Of a stretch of DNA of 39,520 bases, positions 13,759-21,972 are shown piece by piece (position 1 is the stretch's first letter; each line of letters opens with the position of its first letter). The DNA comes from an uncultured beta proteobacterium (GTDB lineage: Bacteria; Pseudomonadota; Gammaproteobacteria; Burkholderiales; Burkholderiaceae): the NCBI GenBank assembly GCA_903900805.1, contig CAIUOP010000039.1, positions 1 through 39,520 of the forward strand, read 5' to 3'. The notes beneath the pieces were generated by a model. It searched no databases and was not told the origin of the DNA. It worked only from the letters and a program-made list of their open reading frames with translations. Both the position numbers and the translations under genes were made by a program.

Positions 13759-14109
13759 TCATATTTCCATTAAAATTTTCTGGGCTACTGCAGCGTACTC
13801 ATTCATTGTTTTAACAAACTTGGTAGTCGGACGAACATATTTGATCCGTTTATCAGACTCATCTAAATAGTGCTCAACCCAGCCATCATTTACAAACCTG
13901 AGATAGTGCCCACGTACGGCCGTATAGGAATGGGGGACTGAGGCAAAGAGCTCTTTGATTGAGATATTATTTTTGGTATAGTTATTAATAGCTAAGACAA
14001 GAATTAAATCGTAGGCAATCAGAGAGTTTTCAATTGGGAGATTATCTTTGCACCAAGACCGCAATGTAAAAATACTTTCAATCATTAATTCATGAGTTTT
14101 ACTAAACAT
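13759..14109 (-). CDS. Small winged-helix-like protein of unknown role
   Basis: A 116-residue protein I cannot name. It has a winged-helix look reminiscent of MarR-type regulators: ENSLIAYDLILVLAINNYTKNNISIKELFASVPHSYTAVRGHYLRFVNDGWVEHY would be helix, helix, recognition helix and start of the wing, followed by DESDKRIKYVRPTTKF, which resembles the MarR wing (D..DKR...). The gene is AT-rich and uses rarer codons than its neighbours. It ends 10 bp from the 3' end of the tRNA gene, a common site for acquired DNA, but I find no duplicated tRNA end or integrase. A DNA-binding role is plausible, the target unknown. Confidence 0.65.
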   Translation of the reverse strand: MFSKTHELMIESIFTLRSWCKDNLPIENSLIAYDLILVLAINNYTKNNISIKELFASVPHSYTAVRGHYLRFVNDGWVEHYLDESDKRIKYVRPTTKFVKTMNEYAAVAQKILMEI

Positions 14110-14210
14110 CCACTGAATTTATCAGCAATATCCCTTAATAGGTAGCTAAATAGACATCTTAAAAAGATATATTTATATTTCTTGGCATCATCAGAATTAT
14201 TTCTAGAATA

Positions 14211-14230
14211 GAATGAAGTGATTCTCATTC
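14211..14230. promoter_or_regulatory. Fur-box-like inverted repeat
   Basis: GAATGA-agtgattc-TCATTC lies 13 bp before the lipoprotein ATG. Read on the minus strand, AATGAGAATCACT agrees with the Fur core AATGATAATCATT at 11 of 13 bases. The resemblance is suggestive only, as the region is AT-rich. Confidence 0.3.
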
Positions 14231-14243
14231 ATGACTTCTTCCA

Positions 14244-14504
14244 ATGAAAATTACTACTTACTTACCCCTCATTATTGTTTTTAGTTTGGCCGCTTGTGGA
14301 ACTCCAGAACGTGAGTTTGGGGTATACAAGCAATCAGATGGTGCTATTGGAGTGCATGCTCCAGAAGGCTCAAAAGAGAGTGAGACTCAAGAAATAGCTT
14401 TGTCAGAATGTAAGAAGCTTGGAAAGCAGAATGCGGTAGCTGCTGGAAGTAGGAAAACGGTCAATGACCGTTTTCCTATAACTTATACCTACATCTGCAG
14501 ATAA
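14244..14504 (+). CDS. Small putative lipoprotein
   Basis: An 86-residue protein with a type II signal peptide: positively charged start MKITTYLPL, hydrophobic core and lipobox LAAC, so lipidation at Cys19 is expected. The mature part (about 68 residues) is polar, with two further cysteines (SECKK and YICR) that could pair. I do not recognise the family. The ribosome site is weak, and a Fur-like repeat lies just upstream. Its codons near the 3' end contain a 27-bp almost perfect palindrome (14451-14477). It is convergent with the histone-like gene. A real gene is supported by the complete lipoprotein signal. Confidence 0.72.
   Translation: MKITTYLPLIIVFSLAACGTPEREFGVYKQSDGAIGVHAPEGSKESETQEIALSECKKLGKQNAVAAGSRKTVNDRFPITYTYICR
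14451..14477. repeat. 13-1-13 perfect palindrome inside coding sequence
   Basis: AGGAAAACGGTCA (14451-14463), single A, TGACCGTTTTCCT (14465-14477). It encodes residues around RKTVNDRFPI of the small lipoprotein. As RNA it would form a very stable hairpin on either strand 27-53 nt before the end of the gene. No T-run follows, so it is not a standard terminator. Confidence 0.7.
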
Positions 14505-14529
14505 GTTTGATCCCTACTTCAGGCTTCAA

Positions 14530-15348
14530 TTAGCTTAATAACCACTTCTTAATCGACTTATTGACACACATAGCATCCAATGCCAGCCCGAAGAACTCAG
14601 AGCCATTGGTCACCATACTCTCGATTGCTTCTACTTTTCCAGATTTAATACCGCGCAAGTAGGTTGCCGCGCGATAGCGCAAGAAATGCTCGGTTGCACC
14701 TTCTTCGTTTTCAGTAGTGCATAACTCAAGGCTGCCGTAGCGGGTTTCTGGATTGATATTCAAAATAGCCAAACCCAATGCACCAATCAATTTATCTGGA
14801 ACCGGAATAGGCACATAGGAGTAGAGCGAGATCAGCATTTCTTGTTCGTCTACTTCGATGATGTGATCAATATCTAGGACATCTTGCTCTGTTAATTCTG
14901 TTTCACCAGAATCACCGCCGCCAAAAGTAGATTCAAACTGCAGCATTGCAGTATCACTTCCTTTGGAAATCTCAATCATGTCAGGATAGCCAAGCAAACC
15001 TTTCCACCAATACATCAGGGTGAAGGTGCAGGGTTTGACCTCTACCAAACCTTTGCTAGTAGATTTAGCAAAGTAAAGACCATAAAACTCATCATCTTTC
15101 TCAAGGCCATATTGATCTACCTTAGTCGGTTTTGAGGCTGGCTTCTTAACTGTTGGTTTCTTTGCTGTTTTTTTAGCAGGCGCTTTCTTGGCCGCTACTT
15201 TTTTCACTACCTTTTTAGTCGGCTTCTTAGCTACTGCTTTTTTTGCTACCTTTTTAGCAGCCACTTTTTTGACAGCTTTCTTTGTAGGGGCTTTTTTTAC
15301 CACCTTAGTAGCTACTTTCTTTTTTGCCGGAGACTTCTTTGTAGCCAT
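14530..15348 (-). CDS. Histone H1-like tail fused to a globular YbjN-like domain
   Basis: The 272 residues fall in two parts. Residues 1-78 are almost only Lys, Ala, Pro, Val and Thr in repeats such as KKVAAKK and KKPTKK, like the H1-type tails of AlgP and Hc1/Hc2 proteins, and would bind DNA or other polyanions. Residues about 80-272 are an acidic, ordinary globular domain; its LAILNINPETRYGSLEL, FLRYRAATYLRG and final helix FGLALDAM resemble the YbjN/type III chaperone-like fold, a tentative match. AAGGG lies 9 nt before the ATG. It is divergent from the AsmA gene. The charge contrast between tail and body suggests a nucleoid-associated adaptor; function is not known. Confidence 0.75.
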   Translation of the reverse strand: MATKKSPAKKKVATKVVKKAPTKKAVKKVAAKKVAKKAVAKKPTKKVVKKVAAKKAPAKKTAKKPTVKKPASKPTKVDQYGLEKDDEFYGLYFAKSTSKGLVEVKPCTFTLMYWWKGLLGYPDMIEISKGSDTAMLQFESTFGGGDSGETELTEQDVLDIDHIIEVDEQEMLISLYSYVPIPVPDKLIGALGLAILNINPETRYGSLELCTTENEEGATEHFLRYRAATYLRGIKSGKVEAIESMVTNGSEFFGLALDAMCVNKSIKKWLLS

Positions 15349-15442
15349 GGTTTATTACCCTTCTTTTGGTGTTAATGTGCTTAAGTACTTATAGATATTA
15401 CTGCAAGTTCCTTGTAGTTTTAATATTGGCTATATGGGGTTT

Positions 15443-15466
15443 GTCCTCCTTATGACAAGGGAGGAC
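15443..15466. promoter_or_regulatory. Inverted repeat between histone-like and AsmA genes
   Basis: GTCCTCC-N10-GGAGGAC in the 185-bp divergent intergenic region; the inner bases extend the stem with one bulge (CTT/AAGG). It is 68 bp before the AsmA ATG and 95 bp from the histone-like start, so it could be an operator for either, or a leader hairpin. Confidence 0.35.
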
Positions 15467-15533
15467 CGCTAAACATCCATATTTTAGTCTAGGGCTTACC
15501 ATCTTGATAAGCTCGATATAGAATGAATGCGCA

Positions 15534-17366
15534 ATGAGTAAAACCCTCAAAATTATTCTGATCATCTTTGCTGCGGTCTTGGCCTTAGGAGGCTTGGGGG
15601 CTTGGTATGCCGCATCATCCATTAATCCAACGCAATTAACCCAGTTACTTAGCTCCGCCGTGAAAGATGCCACTGGACGAGATCTTAAAATTGCAGGACC
15701 AGTCAGCCTCAATATCTTCCCCTCAATTGGCGTTAAGGCTGAGCAAGTTACTCTAAGCAATACATCATGGGCAAGCCAATCTCAAATGCTAGCTTTAAAA
15801 CGTATTGAGCTCGAGGTAAAACTATTTCCTTTATTTTTAGGCAATGTTGAGATTAGTAGTATTCGTCTTGCTGGACTAGACGCCCATTTAGAGGTCAATA
15901 AGTCAGGGCAAGGTAATTGGGATTTAACGCCACCAGCAAAACCAGCTGACTCAAAAATCGCTACTAGTCCAGCCGATTCAAAAAGTGTTACTAGTAGCTC
16001 GCCTCAGAAATCATCTGATGACAGTACTTTTGTGGCTATAGATACCCTTTATATTTCTGATGCACGCATTACTTATCAAGATGGCAATAGCCCCGTTAAG
16101 TTAATAGAGGTCCCGAAACTTTCATTAACCGGTGGAGGGGGTAAGACCACCATCTTGCTCGACCTCCAGCATGCTAATTACAAAGTGGGCCTTAAGGGGA
16201 AGGTAGACTCACTACGCCAGGTCATGATGGATTGGGACCAAAATCCCGTCAAGACAAATCTCGATTTGACGCTCACACTCAATGGAAAGTCTTTGGATAT
16301 TTCAGGGAAGATTGATAAAGCCCCTAAGGTATTACCGCAATTTGATATCCAGCTAGAGTCTAAATCGTTTGACTTAGTTCCATTAACAGCAGCATCTCTT
16401 GCATCCTCGGCTGGAAAAACAGCAGTAGTAGTGAAGTCCACAGAGAGCCAAGGAAAATATTTCTTTAGCGATGATCCCTTACCATTTGATTTACTGCCAA
16501 ATGCTAATGGAAAGATTGCACTAAAAATTACTCAGCTAAGCTTGCCAGATAAAACCTTATTACAAGATTTGAAGGGCAATATTGCATTTAAGGGCGACAG
16601 AATAGATGTTAATGACCTGAAATTTGAGTTAGGCAAAGGGCAAGCTCAGGCACACATTTCGCTTGCAGAGATCAGCAGCGCCGCTCCGGCCGTAACTATC
16701 AAGGCGCTTGCCAAAGGCTTTACTTTGGAGCAAGTGCTAGCTAGTAGGGAATTAAGTGCCAAGATGAGTGGGGGAGATGCTCAAATTGCCTTGAATTTAT
16801 CTGGCAGAGGCAAGAGCTTGCATCAGATTATGGGAGCTGCCAATGGCGTGGCACAAATGACTGTGGGTAATGCTCGAATCGACTCAGACTTATTGAATGC
16901 TGCAGGTGATTTAGCCGTCACCATCATGGATGCCTTAAGCCCCATGCGTAAGCAAAACAATCAAACTATCTTAGAGTGTGCGACTGCTTTTTTGCCTGTG
17001 AGTAACGGCATGATCAACATCAAGGATTCGATTGGAGTGGAGACTGATAAGTTAGACATTACTTTATCGGGAACACTCAATCTCAATACAGAGGTAATTA
17101 ATCTGAAGATTAACCCTCATCAGAGATCGGGCATCACCACGGGGGTTGCCTTAGGTAGCCTGGTTCAGCTGGAGGGAACCTTACAAGACCCAAAGGCTGG
17201 CATTAATAAGGAAGGTGTAGTGAATAGCGCGGTTTCAATTGGTTTGGGAATTTTGACCGCCGGAATGAGTATTGCTGCTGAGAATGCCAAATCTATCAGC
17301 ACCAAGAGGCAACCCTGTAAAACAGCAATGCACCCTTGGGCGGATATTTACCCTGCGCCTAATTGA
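15534..17366 (+). CDS. AsmA family protein
   Basis: A 610-residue inner-membrane-anchored protein of the AsmA/TamB-related family, which is implicated in lipid transport to and assembly of the outer membrane. One membrane helix (about 7-26) is followed by the AsmA N-terminal region with LTQLLSSAVKDATGRDLKIAGPV and the usual GNVEISSIRLAGLDAHLEVN. A low-complexity linker with two PADSK copies lies at about 137-165. The C-terminal AsmA region (about 330-580) contains FELGKGQAQAHISLAEI and LNTEVINLKINPHQRSG. The length suits the family. It converges with the holin-4-like gene with 8 bp between stops. Confidence 0.9.
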   Translation: MSKTLKIILIIFAAVLALGGLGAWYAASSINPTQLTQLLSSAVKDATGRDLKIAGPVSLNIFPSIGVKAEQVTLSNTSWASQSQMLALKRIELEVKLFPLFLGNVEISSIRLAGLDAHLEVNKSGQGNWDLTPPAKPADSKIATSPADSKSVTSSSPQKSSDDSTFVAIDTLYISDARITYQDGNSPVKLIEVPKLSLTGGGGKTTILLDLQHANYKVGLKGKVDSLRQVMMDWDQNPVKTNLDLTLTLNGKSLDISGKIDKAPKVLPQFDIQLESKSFDLVPLTAASLASSAGKTAVVVKSTESQGKYFFSDDPLPFDLLPNANGKIALKITQLSLPDKTLLQDLKGNIAFKGDRIDVNDLKFELGKGQAQAHISLAEISSAAPAVTIKALAKGFTLEQVLASRELSAKMSGGDAQIALNLSGRGKSLHQIMGAANGVAQMTVGNARIDSDLLNAAGDLAVTIMDALSPMRKQNNQTILECATAFLPVSNGMINIKDSIGVETDKLDITLSGTLNLNTEVINLKINPHQRSGITTGVALGSLVQLEGTLQDPKAGINKEGVVNSAVSIGLGILTAGMSIAAENAKSISTKRQPCKTAMHPWADIYPAPN

Positions 17367-17374
17367 TTTGGTCT

Positions 17375-17722
17375 TTAGAAAACTAAGCCACTGATAAAGA
17401 GGCTGAATAAAGAAATAAAGATGCTCGCAAAGAGCGCAGTCCAGAAACTGGAAATCGTAAAGCCGCTCACTAGAGCTGATACCAGCATTAAGACTAAAGC
17501 ATTAATTACTAATAAAAATAAACCCATTGTGACTACTGTCAAAGGTAGCGTGAATAGAATGAGCAATGGCTTCACGATGGCATTGGCAAATCCGAGGACT
17601 AAGGCAGCAATGACTAGTGAGCCCCCATCAGCAAAACGTAAGCCGCTAAAGATATAGCTAGCTACCCAAAGAGATAGGGAGGTTAAGCCCCATTGCACCA
17701 CAAACAGCGTTAAGTTACTCAT
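17375..17722 (-). CDS. YvlD/DUF360-type four-helix membrane protein
   Basis: A 115-residue protein with four hydrophobic segments (about 6-24, 32-52, 55-78, 88-113) and the family-typical GLRFADGGSLVIAALVLGFANAIVKPLL and LPLTVVTMGLFLLVINALVLML. This is the family often labelled phage holin 4_2, but the label is historical: there is no lysis gene or phage context here and members are chromosomal membrane proteins of unknown function. AGGA precedes the ATG. Confidence 0.85.
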   Translation of the reverse strand: MSNLTLFVVQWGLTSLSLWVASYIFSGLRFADGGSLVIAALVLGFANAIVKPLLILFTLPLTVVTMGLFLLVINALVLMLVSALVSGFTISSFWTALFASIFISLFSLFISGLVF

Positions 17723-17790
17723 GATGTTTTTCCTTTTCTTTTGGTGAGAAGTTTATAGAGTGTTGCCTATTGAACCATCTTATCAGCCAC

Positions 17791-17991
17791 TTAGTAATGC
17801 GGGGGGATTTCATCTTTGAGGCTAGCACTGCCACCGCCAGAGCTGCTAGCCTGCTCTTTAATGGCTTTTAGCTCGCGGTATAGAAATTCAATTTGTTGTT
17901 GTTGCTTATAGACTGTCTCATTGAGTTTTTCGATCAGATCTTCAGTGAAGCTGAGCTTGATTTCTAAATTAGTAATACGGTCATCACTCAT
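17791..17991 (-). CDS. slyX: SlyX family protein
   Basis: A 66-residue coiled-coil protein: MSDDRITNLEIKLSFTEDLI, then EKLNETVYKQQQQIEFLYRELKAIKEQ, ending in PPHY, the hallmark SlyX terminus. Function is not established in the family. The frame is open upstream to 18117, but the extension would overlap the DUF1653 gene and lacks family similarity, so ATG 17991 is used. It lies 13 bp after the DUF1653 gene and is likely co-transcribed. Confidence 0.9.
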   Translation of the reverse strand: MSDDRITNLEIKLSFTEDLIEKLNETVYKQQQQIEFLYRELKAIKEQASSSGGGSASLKDEIPPHY

Positions 17992-18004
17992 TTGATTTAC
18001 CTTT

Positions 18005-18226
18005 TTATTCTGAGACGAGCTCAAAGCGCCCATCTTCCATTTCTGCTTTTGGCCTAATCCAAAAATCATGAGATTGCATCGATTCATAAACGTAGGCTGG
18101 CTCAAGCGAGGCTTCAATATTGGCCAGTAAGACTACTTTATAGAACCCGCCAGTCTTTTTATGTCTTAGTCTATTGCCAGGCTTAAAGAGTCCCTCATCA
18201 GGGTCAGCCATTTTAGGTTTAGTCAT
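18005..18226 (-). CDS. DUF1653 domain protein
   Basis: A 73-residue protein resembling DUF1653: GNRLRHKKTGGFYKVV, then a short strand with LEPAYVYESM and DFWIRPKAEMEDGRFELV. The domain is small, beta-rich and of unknown role. It is divergent from the luciferase-like gene with about 33 bp between start codons and probably heads a two-gene unit with slyX. Confidence 0.82.
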   Translation of the reverse strand: MTKPKMADPDEGLFKPGNRLRHKKTGGFYKVVLLANIEASLEPAYVYESMQSHDFWIRPKAEMEDGRFELVSE

Positions 18227-18259
18227 GTCAACTAGGCACTTTCTCAGTATGATCTTGTG

Positions 18260-19264
18260 ATGGCAAATCCCATCCCGTACTCCATTCTAGATATATCTCC
18301 CATCCCTGCGGGTTTTACTGCCGCCGATGCCTTGCGTAATTCTTTAGATATTGCCCAGCATGCTGAAAAATGGGGCTATACCCGTTACTGGGTAGCTGAA
18401 CACCATAATATGACAGGTAATGCGAGCTCTGCAACAGCTGTATTGATAGGATATTTAGCCGCAGGAACATCCCATATTAGGGTGGGATCTGGCGGCGTGA
18501 TGTTACCTAACCATGCACCCCTAGTGATTGCAGAGCAGTTTGGCACTTTGGAGTCTCTTTATCCAGGAAGAATTGACCTGGGTCTAGGTAGAGCCCCCGG
18601 TACTGACCAGATGACTGCAAGAGCCTTGCGTCGAGATCTACTTGGTAGTGATGATCGGTTTCCACAAGATGTTCGCGAGCTGCAGCATTATTTGGGTCCA
18701 CTTCAAGATGGGCAATCCGTTAAGGCGATCCCGGGTGCCAATACAGAGGTACCCATTTGGATTCTAGGATCTAGTCTTTATGGTGCTCAGTTAGCTGCAC
18801 ATTTTGGTTTACCTTACGCATTTGCCTCACACTTTGCACCTGAGCAATTATTAGAAGCGATGAAGATTTATCGTGAGCTCTTTAAGCCCTCAGATAAATT
18901 AGATAAACCCTATTCTGCTTTTTTGATGAATGTTGTGGCTGCCGATACGGATGAAGAGGCTGCGCATCTATTTACGACCTTACAGCAAAATGTAGTGCGG
19001 ATGAGGCGCAATACCCGGGGTCAATTACCGCCACCAATACCCAATCTCGATGAATTTTGTGAGCCTCATGAAAAGGCAGCAGCAGCCCATACCTTACAGG
19101 TCTCTGCGGTAGGCTCACTAGAAACGATTAAAAAAGAAATGCGTCACTGGCTAGACGCCACCGGAGCAAATGAAATCATCATGACCGGACAAATCCATGA
19201 TCACCAAGCTCGTTTAAGATCATTTGAAATTGCAGCGCAGGCTGCGAAGTCTTTAGAAGACTAA
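18260..19264 (+). CDS. Luciferase-like (LLM class) flavin-dependent oxidoreductase
   Basis: A 334-residue TIM-barrel protein of the bacterial luciferase/alkanal monooxygenase superfamily, group YhbW-like. Typical stretches are [54 protein letters not shown] and PIWILGSS, which bind reduced FMN. The substrate is not predictable. GTG 18257 and ATG 18260 are adjacent candidates; I use the ATG. Its last 12 bases overlap the 3' end of the convergent PIN gene. Confidence 0.93.
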   Translation: MANPIPYSILDISPIPAGFTAADALRNSLDIAQHAEKWGYTRYWVAEHHNMTGNASSATAVLIGYLAAGTSHIRVGSGGVMLPNHAPLVIAEQFGTLESLYPGRIDLGLGRAPGTDQMTARALRRDLLGSDDRFPQDVRELQHYLGPLQDGQSVKAIPGANTEVPIWILGSSLYGAQLAAHFGLPYAFASHFAPEQLLEAMKIYRELFKPSDKLDKPYSAFLMNVVAADTDEEAAHLFTTLQQNVVRMRRNTRGQLPPPIPNLDEFCEPHEKAAAAHTLQVSAVGSLETIKKEMRHWLDATGANEIIMTGQIHDHQARLRSFEIAAQAAKSLED

Positions 19265-19669
19265 AGAATTGTAGTCAGCAGAAATCAAGATATTTTCTTT
19301 TGCGGCATGAGCGTCAAACTTTAATACTTCATGATCTTTGCTGATGAGGGTACAGGGTCTGGCTGTGTAGGCGAGATCCAAAAAGACTTGATCGTCTGGG
19401 TCTTGGCACCGCCAAGGGGAGCTGAATAGATTTTGATCATCTAAGACGCGCGCTAGTGATGTCCATTGCAGCAAGATCTTCTCTTGGTCTATCGTCTCTA
19501 AGGCAAATAGCGGTCGAGAGATCACATCTGCAAATTCTTCTAGAGTCTTGGGGCTAGCAAGCGCATCGATTTTCTGCTCAAGCAACGCCTGTTTTAAATG
19601 AAGCGCTCTAAAGTCATTAAAGACAAATAGATCTAACAGAACATTGGTATCAAAGACGACGGATTTCAT
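19253..19669 (-). CDS. PIN-domain ribonuclease, COG1569/VapC-like
   Basis: A 138-residue PIN-domain protein of the putative toxin family COG1569. Acidic active-site residues are in place: Asp7 ([11 protein letters not shown]), Glu44/Glu45 (TLEEF), Asp92/Asp93 with Asp98 ([13 protein letters not shown]) and Asp112 (LISKDHEVL). It should cleave RNA using a divalent metal. No antitoxin-like small gene adjoins it; instead it follows yaeQ by 14 bp, both minus strand, so it may be a solitary or housekeeping PIN nuclease. The 3' end overlaps the luciferase-like gene. Confidence 0.88.
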   Translation of the reverse strand: MKSVVFDTNVLLDLFVFNDFRALHLKQALLEQKIDALASPKTLEEFADVISRPLFALETIDQEKILLQWTSLARVLDDQNLFSSPWRCQDPDDQVFLDLAYTARPCTLISKDHEVLKFDAHAAKENILISADYNSLVF

Positions 19670-19683
19670 CTTCCAGAAATTAC

Positions 19684-20232
19684 TTAGTCTTGATTGCTAC
19701 GCCAAACTTCGGGTGTGATGGTGACTTGGCCTTGATCTGAAGAAACATAAACTTCGCCATCCTGAACGTTGACATGAATGACCATGCTGCGCTCAACCAA
19801 TTTATTTAATTCTTTTGCTTGTTCAGATGGAATAGAAATAATTTGGAGATTGCGAGCACGCGTGAGTTTATTAGCAATGCCATCCCACCAAATTTTGCTG
19901 GTATATCCACCATAGCAATACACAATCACTTGGTCTGATCTTCCACAGGCTTTCAGAATTCGGCGATCGTCTGGCTGACCAATTTCAATCCAAAGCTTGA
20001 TGGCATCGGTGAGATCTTTAATCCAGAGATCTGGCTCATCGGTATCACTTAAACCCTTAGTAAAAACCAAATCCTCATTTGCTTGTAAAGCAAAAGCGAT
20101 AATTCTGACCATCATCCGCTCCTCAGTTTCAGAGGGGTGCTTAGCAATGGTCAGGGAGTGACTGCCGTAATAATGGCGGTCAGAGTCTGCGACGTGAAGG
20201 TCAGCTTTGTGGATAGTTGCGCGGAGAGCCAT
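19684..20232 (-). CDS. yaeQ: YaeQ family protein
   Basis: A 182-residue protein aligning with E. coli YaeQ along its length: MALRATIHKADLHVADSDRH, then LTIAKHPSETEERMMVRIIAFALQA, LSDTDEPDLWIKDLTDAIKLWIEIGQPDDRRILKA and IWWDGIANKL. The family has a PD-(D/E)XK nuclease-like fold and was first noted as a multicopy suppressor of RfaH loss; its biochemical role is unclear. Conserved Asp66, Glu83 and Asp88 fit the fold's acidic positions. It probably forms a transcription unit with the PIN gene. Confidence 0.92.
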   Translation of the reverse strand: MALRATIHKADLHVADSDRHYYGSHSLTIAKHPSETEERMMVRIIAFALQANEDLVFTKGLSDTDEPDLWIKDLTDAIKLWIEIGQPDDRRILKACGRSDQVIVYCYGGYTSKIWWDGIANKLTRARNLQIISIPSEQAKELNKLVERSMVIHVNVQDGEVYVSSDQGQVTITPEVWRSNQD

Positions 20233-20334
20233 GCCGCATTATCGCCTTTATGGCTCACTACCTGACCTTGGCCCAGTCTTTAACCAGTATGATTTGTCCC
20301 TAGAGCCTTAAATTACTGTGCATCGAAGAGCCCC

Positions 20335-21948
20335 ATGATTCGTATTACTGAACTACGTCTGCCTATCGACCATGCTCCAGAAGCTGTGGAAGCGGCTATT
20401 CTTAAACGCCTAAATTTACCTACTAAGGACTTAATTAGCTTTGAAGTCTTTAAGCGTAGCTACGATGCTAGAAAGAATGTGGCACTTTCTTTCATCTATA
20501 CGGTAGATCTTTCAGTAAAAAGTGAAGAAGCCATCCTTAAAAAATTTGATGGCGATATTCACATCAGACCATCACCCGATACGAGTTATCACTTTAAAGC
20601 CAAGGCGCCTGAGTCCATTGCCACAGGCAAATCATTGCGCCCGGTAGTCATTGGTTTTGGTCCTTGTGGAATATTTGCTGCGCTCGTTTTAGCGCAGATG
20701 GGATTTAAGCCGATTGTGTTAGAGCGTGGTAAGAAGGTGCGAGAGCGCACTCAAGATACTTGGGGCTTATGGCGTAAGAATGTACTAAACCCAGAATCGA
20801 ATGTGCAATTTGGAGAGGGCGGCGCCGGCACTTTTTCAGATGGTAAGTTATGGAGCCAGATTAAAGATCCGAAGTTTTATGGCCGCAAAGTGATCCATGA
20901 GTTTGTGAATGCAGGTGCGCCAGCAGAAATTCTATACGTTGCAAAGCCTCATATTGGCACCTTTCGCTTGGTAGGCGTAGTAGAAAAAATGCGTCAAGAA
21001 ATTATTGACCTGGGTGGCGAGATTCGTTTTTCCCAAAAAGTGATTGGTTTTGACATTCAGAACGAGCAAATTACTGGTGTCAAAATTGAAGGCCATGAAG
21101 ATCTGCCTGCAACTCATGTCGTGCTGGCACTTGGGCATAGTGCTCGAGATACCTTTGAGGCTTTGCATGAGGCAGGAGTCTTTATGGAGGCCAAGCCATT
21201 TTCAGTGGGGTTTCGCATTGAGCATCCACAATCGCTGATTGATAAGGCTCGCTTAGGGCCTCACGCTGGTAATGAGTTGATTGGTGCAGCTGATTACAAG
21301 TTAGTTCATCACGCTAAGAATGGTCGCTCAGTCTATAGCTTCTGTATGTGCCCTGGCGGCACAGTCGTAGCAGCAAGTTCAGAGCCTAATCGGGTAGTCA
21401 CTAATGGCATGAGTCAATACTCGCGCAATGAGCGCAATGCTAATGCAGGCATCGTGGTGGGCATTACTCCAGCGGACTATCCCGGCGGTCCACTTGCTGG
21501 AATTGAGTTCCAGCGCGCAATTGAATCTAAAGCCTTTGAGCTGGGCGGTGGAACGTATGAGGCCCCTGGGCAACTAGTGGGAGATTTTCTGGAAGGCAAG
21601 TCCTCAACGCAGTTTGGCAGCGTGATTCCATCCTATAAGCCAGGTGTTCATTTGACGGACTTAGCAGACAGTTTGCCAGCCTATGCAATTGAAGCAATAC
21701 GTGAAGCACTGCCTGCATTTGAAAAGCAAATTAAGGGCTTTTCGATGAAAGATGCTGTTTTAACGGGTGTAGAGACTAGAACCTCTTCACCTCTTCGTAT
21801 TACCCGTGGCCTTAATTTTCAGAGTTTAAACATCAAAGGACTCTATCCTGCGGGTGAGGGCGCTGGTTATGCAGGCGGAATACTCTCGGCAGGCGTTGAT
21901 GGGATTAAAATAGCAGAAGCACTTGCGCTAGATTACTTATCAAAGTAG
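20335..21948 (+). CDS. FAD-dependent oxidoreductase, COG2509 family
   Basis: A 537-residue protein of the uncharacterised FAD-dependent dehydrogenase family COG2509. An N-terminal ferredoxin-like region (1-90, with RSYDARKNVALSFIYTVDL) precedes the dinucleotide fold VIGFGPCGIFAALVLAQMGF followed by LERG. Other family traits are NVQFGEGGAGTFSDGKLWSQ, SFCMCPGGTVVAASSEP, GVETRTSSPLRITR and a C-terminal GAGYAGGILSAGVDGIKIAEA FAD contact. The substrate is unknown. It is followed after 24 bp by hemN, so the two may be co-transcribed. Confidence 0.92.
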   Translation: MIRITELRLPIDHAPEAVEAAILKRLNLPTKDLISFEVFKRSYDARKNVALSFIYTVDLSVKSEEAILKKFDGDIHIRPSPDTSYHFKAKAPESIATGKSLRPVVIGFGPCGIFAALVLAQMGFKPIVLERGKKVRERTQDTWGLWRKNVLNPESNVQFGEGGAGTFSDGKLWSQIKDPKFYGRKVIHEFVNAGAPAEILYVAKPHIGTFRLVGVVEKMRQEIIDLGGEIRFSQKVIGFDIQNEQITGVKIEGHEDLPATHVVLALGHSARDTFEALHEAGVFMEAKPFSVGFRIEHPQSLIDKARLGPHAGNELIGAADYKLVHHAKNGRSVYSFCMCPGGTVVAASSEPNRVVTNGMSQYSRNERNANAGIVVGITPADYPGGPLAGIEFQRAIESKAFELGGGTYEAPGQLVGDFLEGKSSTQFGSVIPSYKPGVHLTDLADSLPAYAIEAIREALPAFEKQIKGFSMKDAVLTGVETRTSSPLRITRGLNFQSLNIKGLYPAGEGAGYAGGILSAGVDGIKIAEALALDYLSK

Positions 21949-21972
21949 ATCCTTTCCCATACTTGGTTATTT

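Noticed and set aside
17375..17722. Prophage remnant suggested by a holin-like protein
   Set aside because: The family name is historical; no lysin, integrase, tail gene or attachment site lies nearby.
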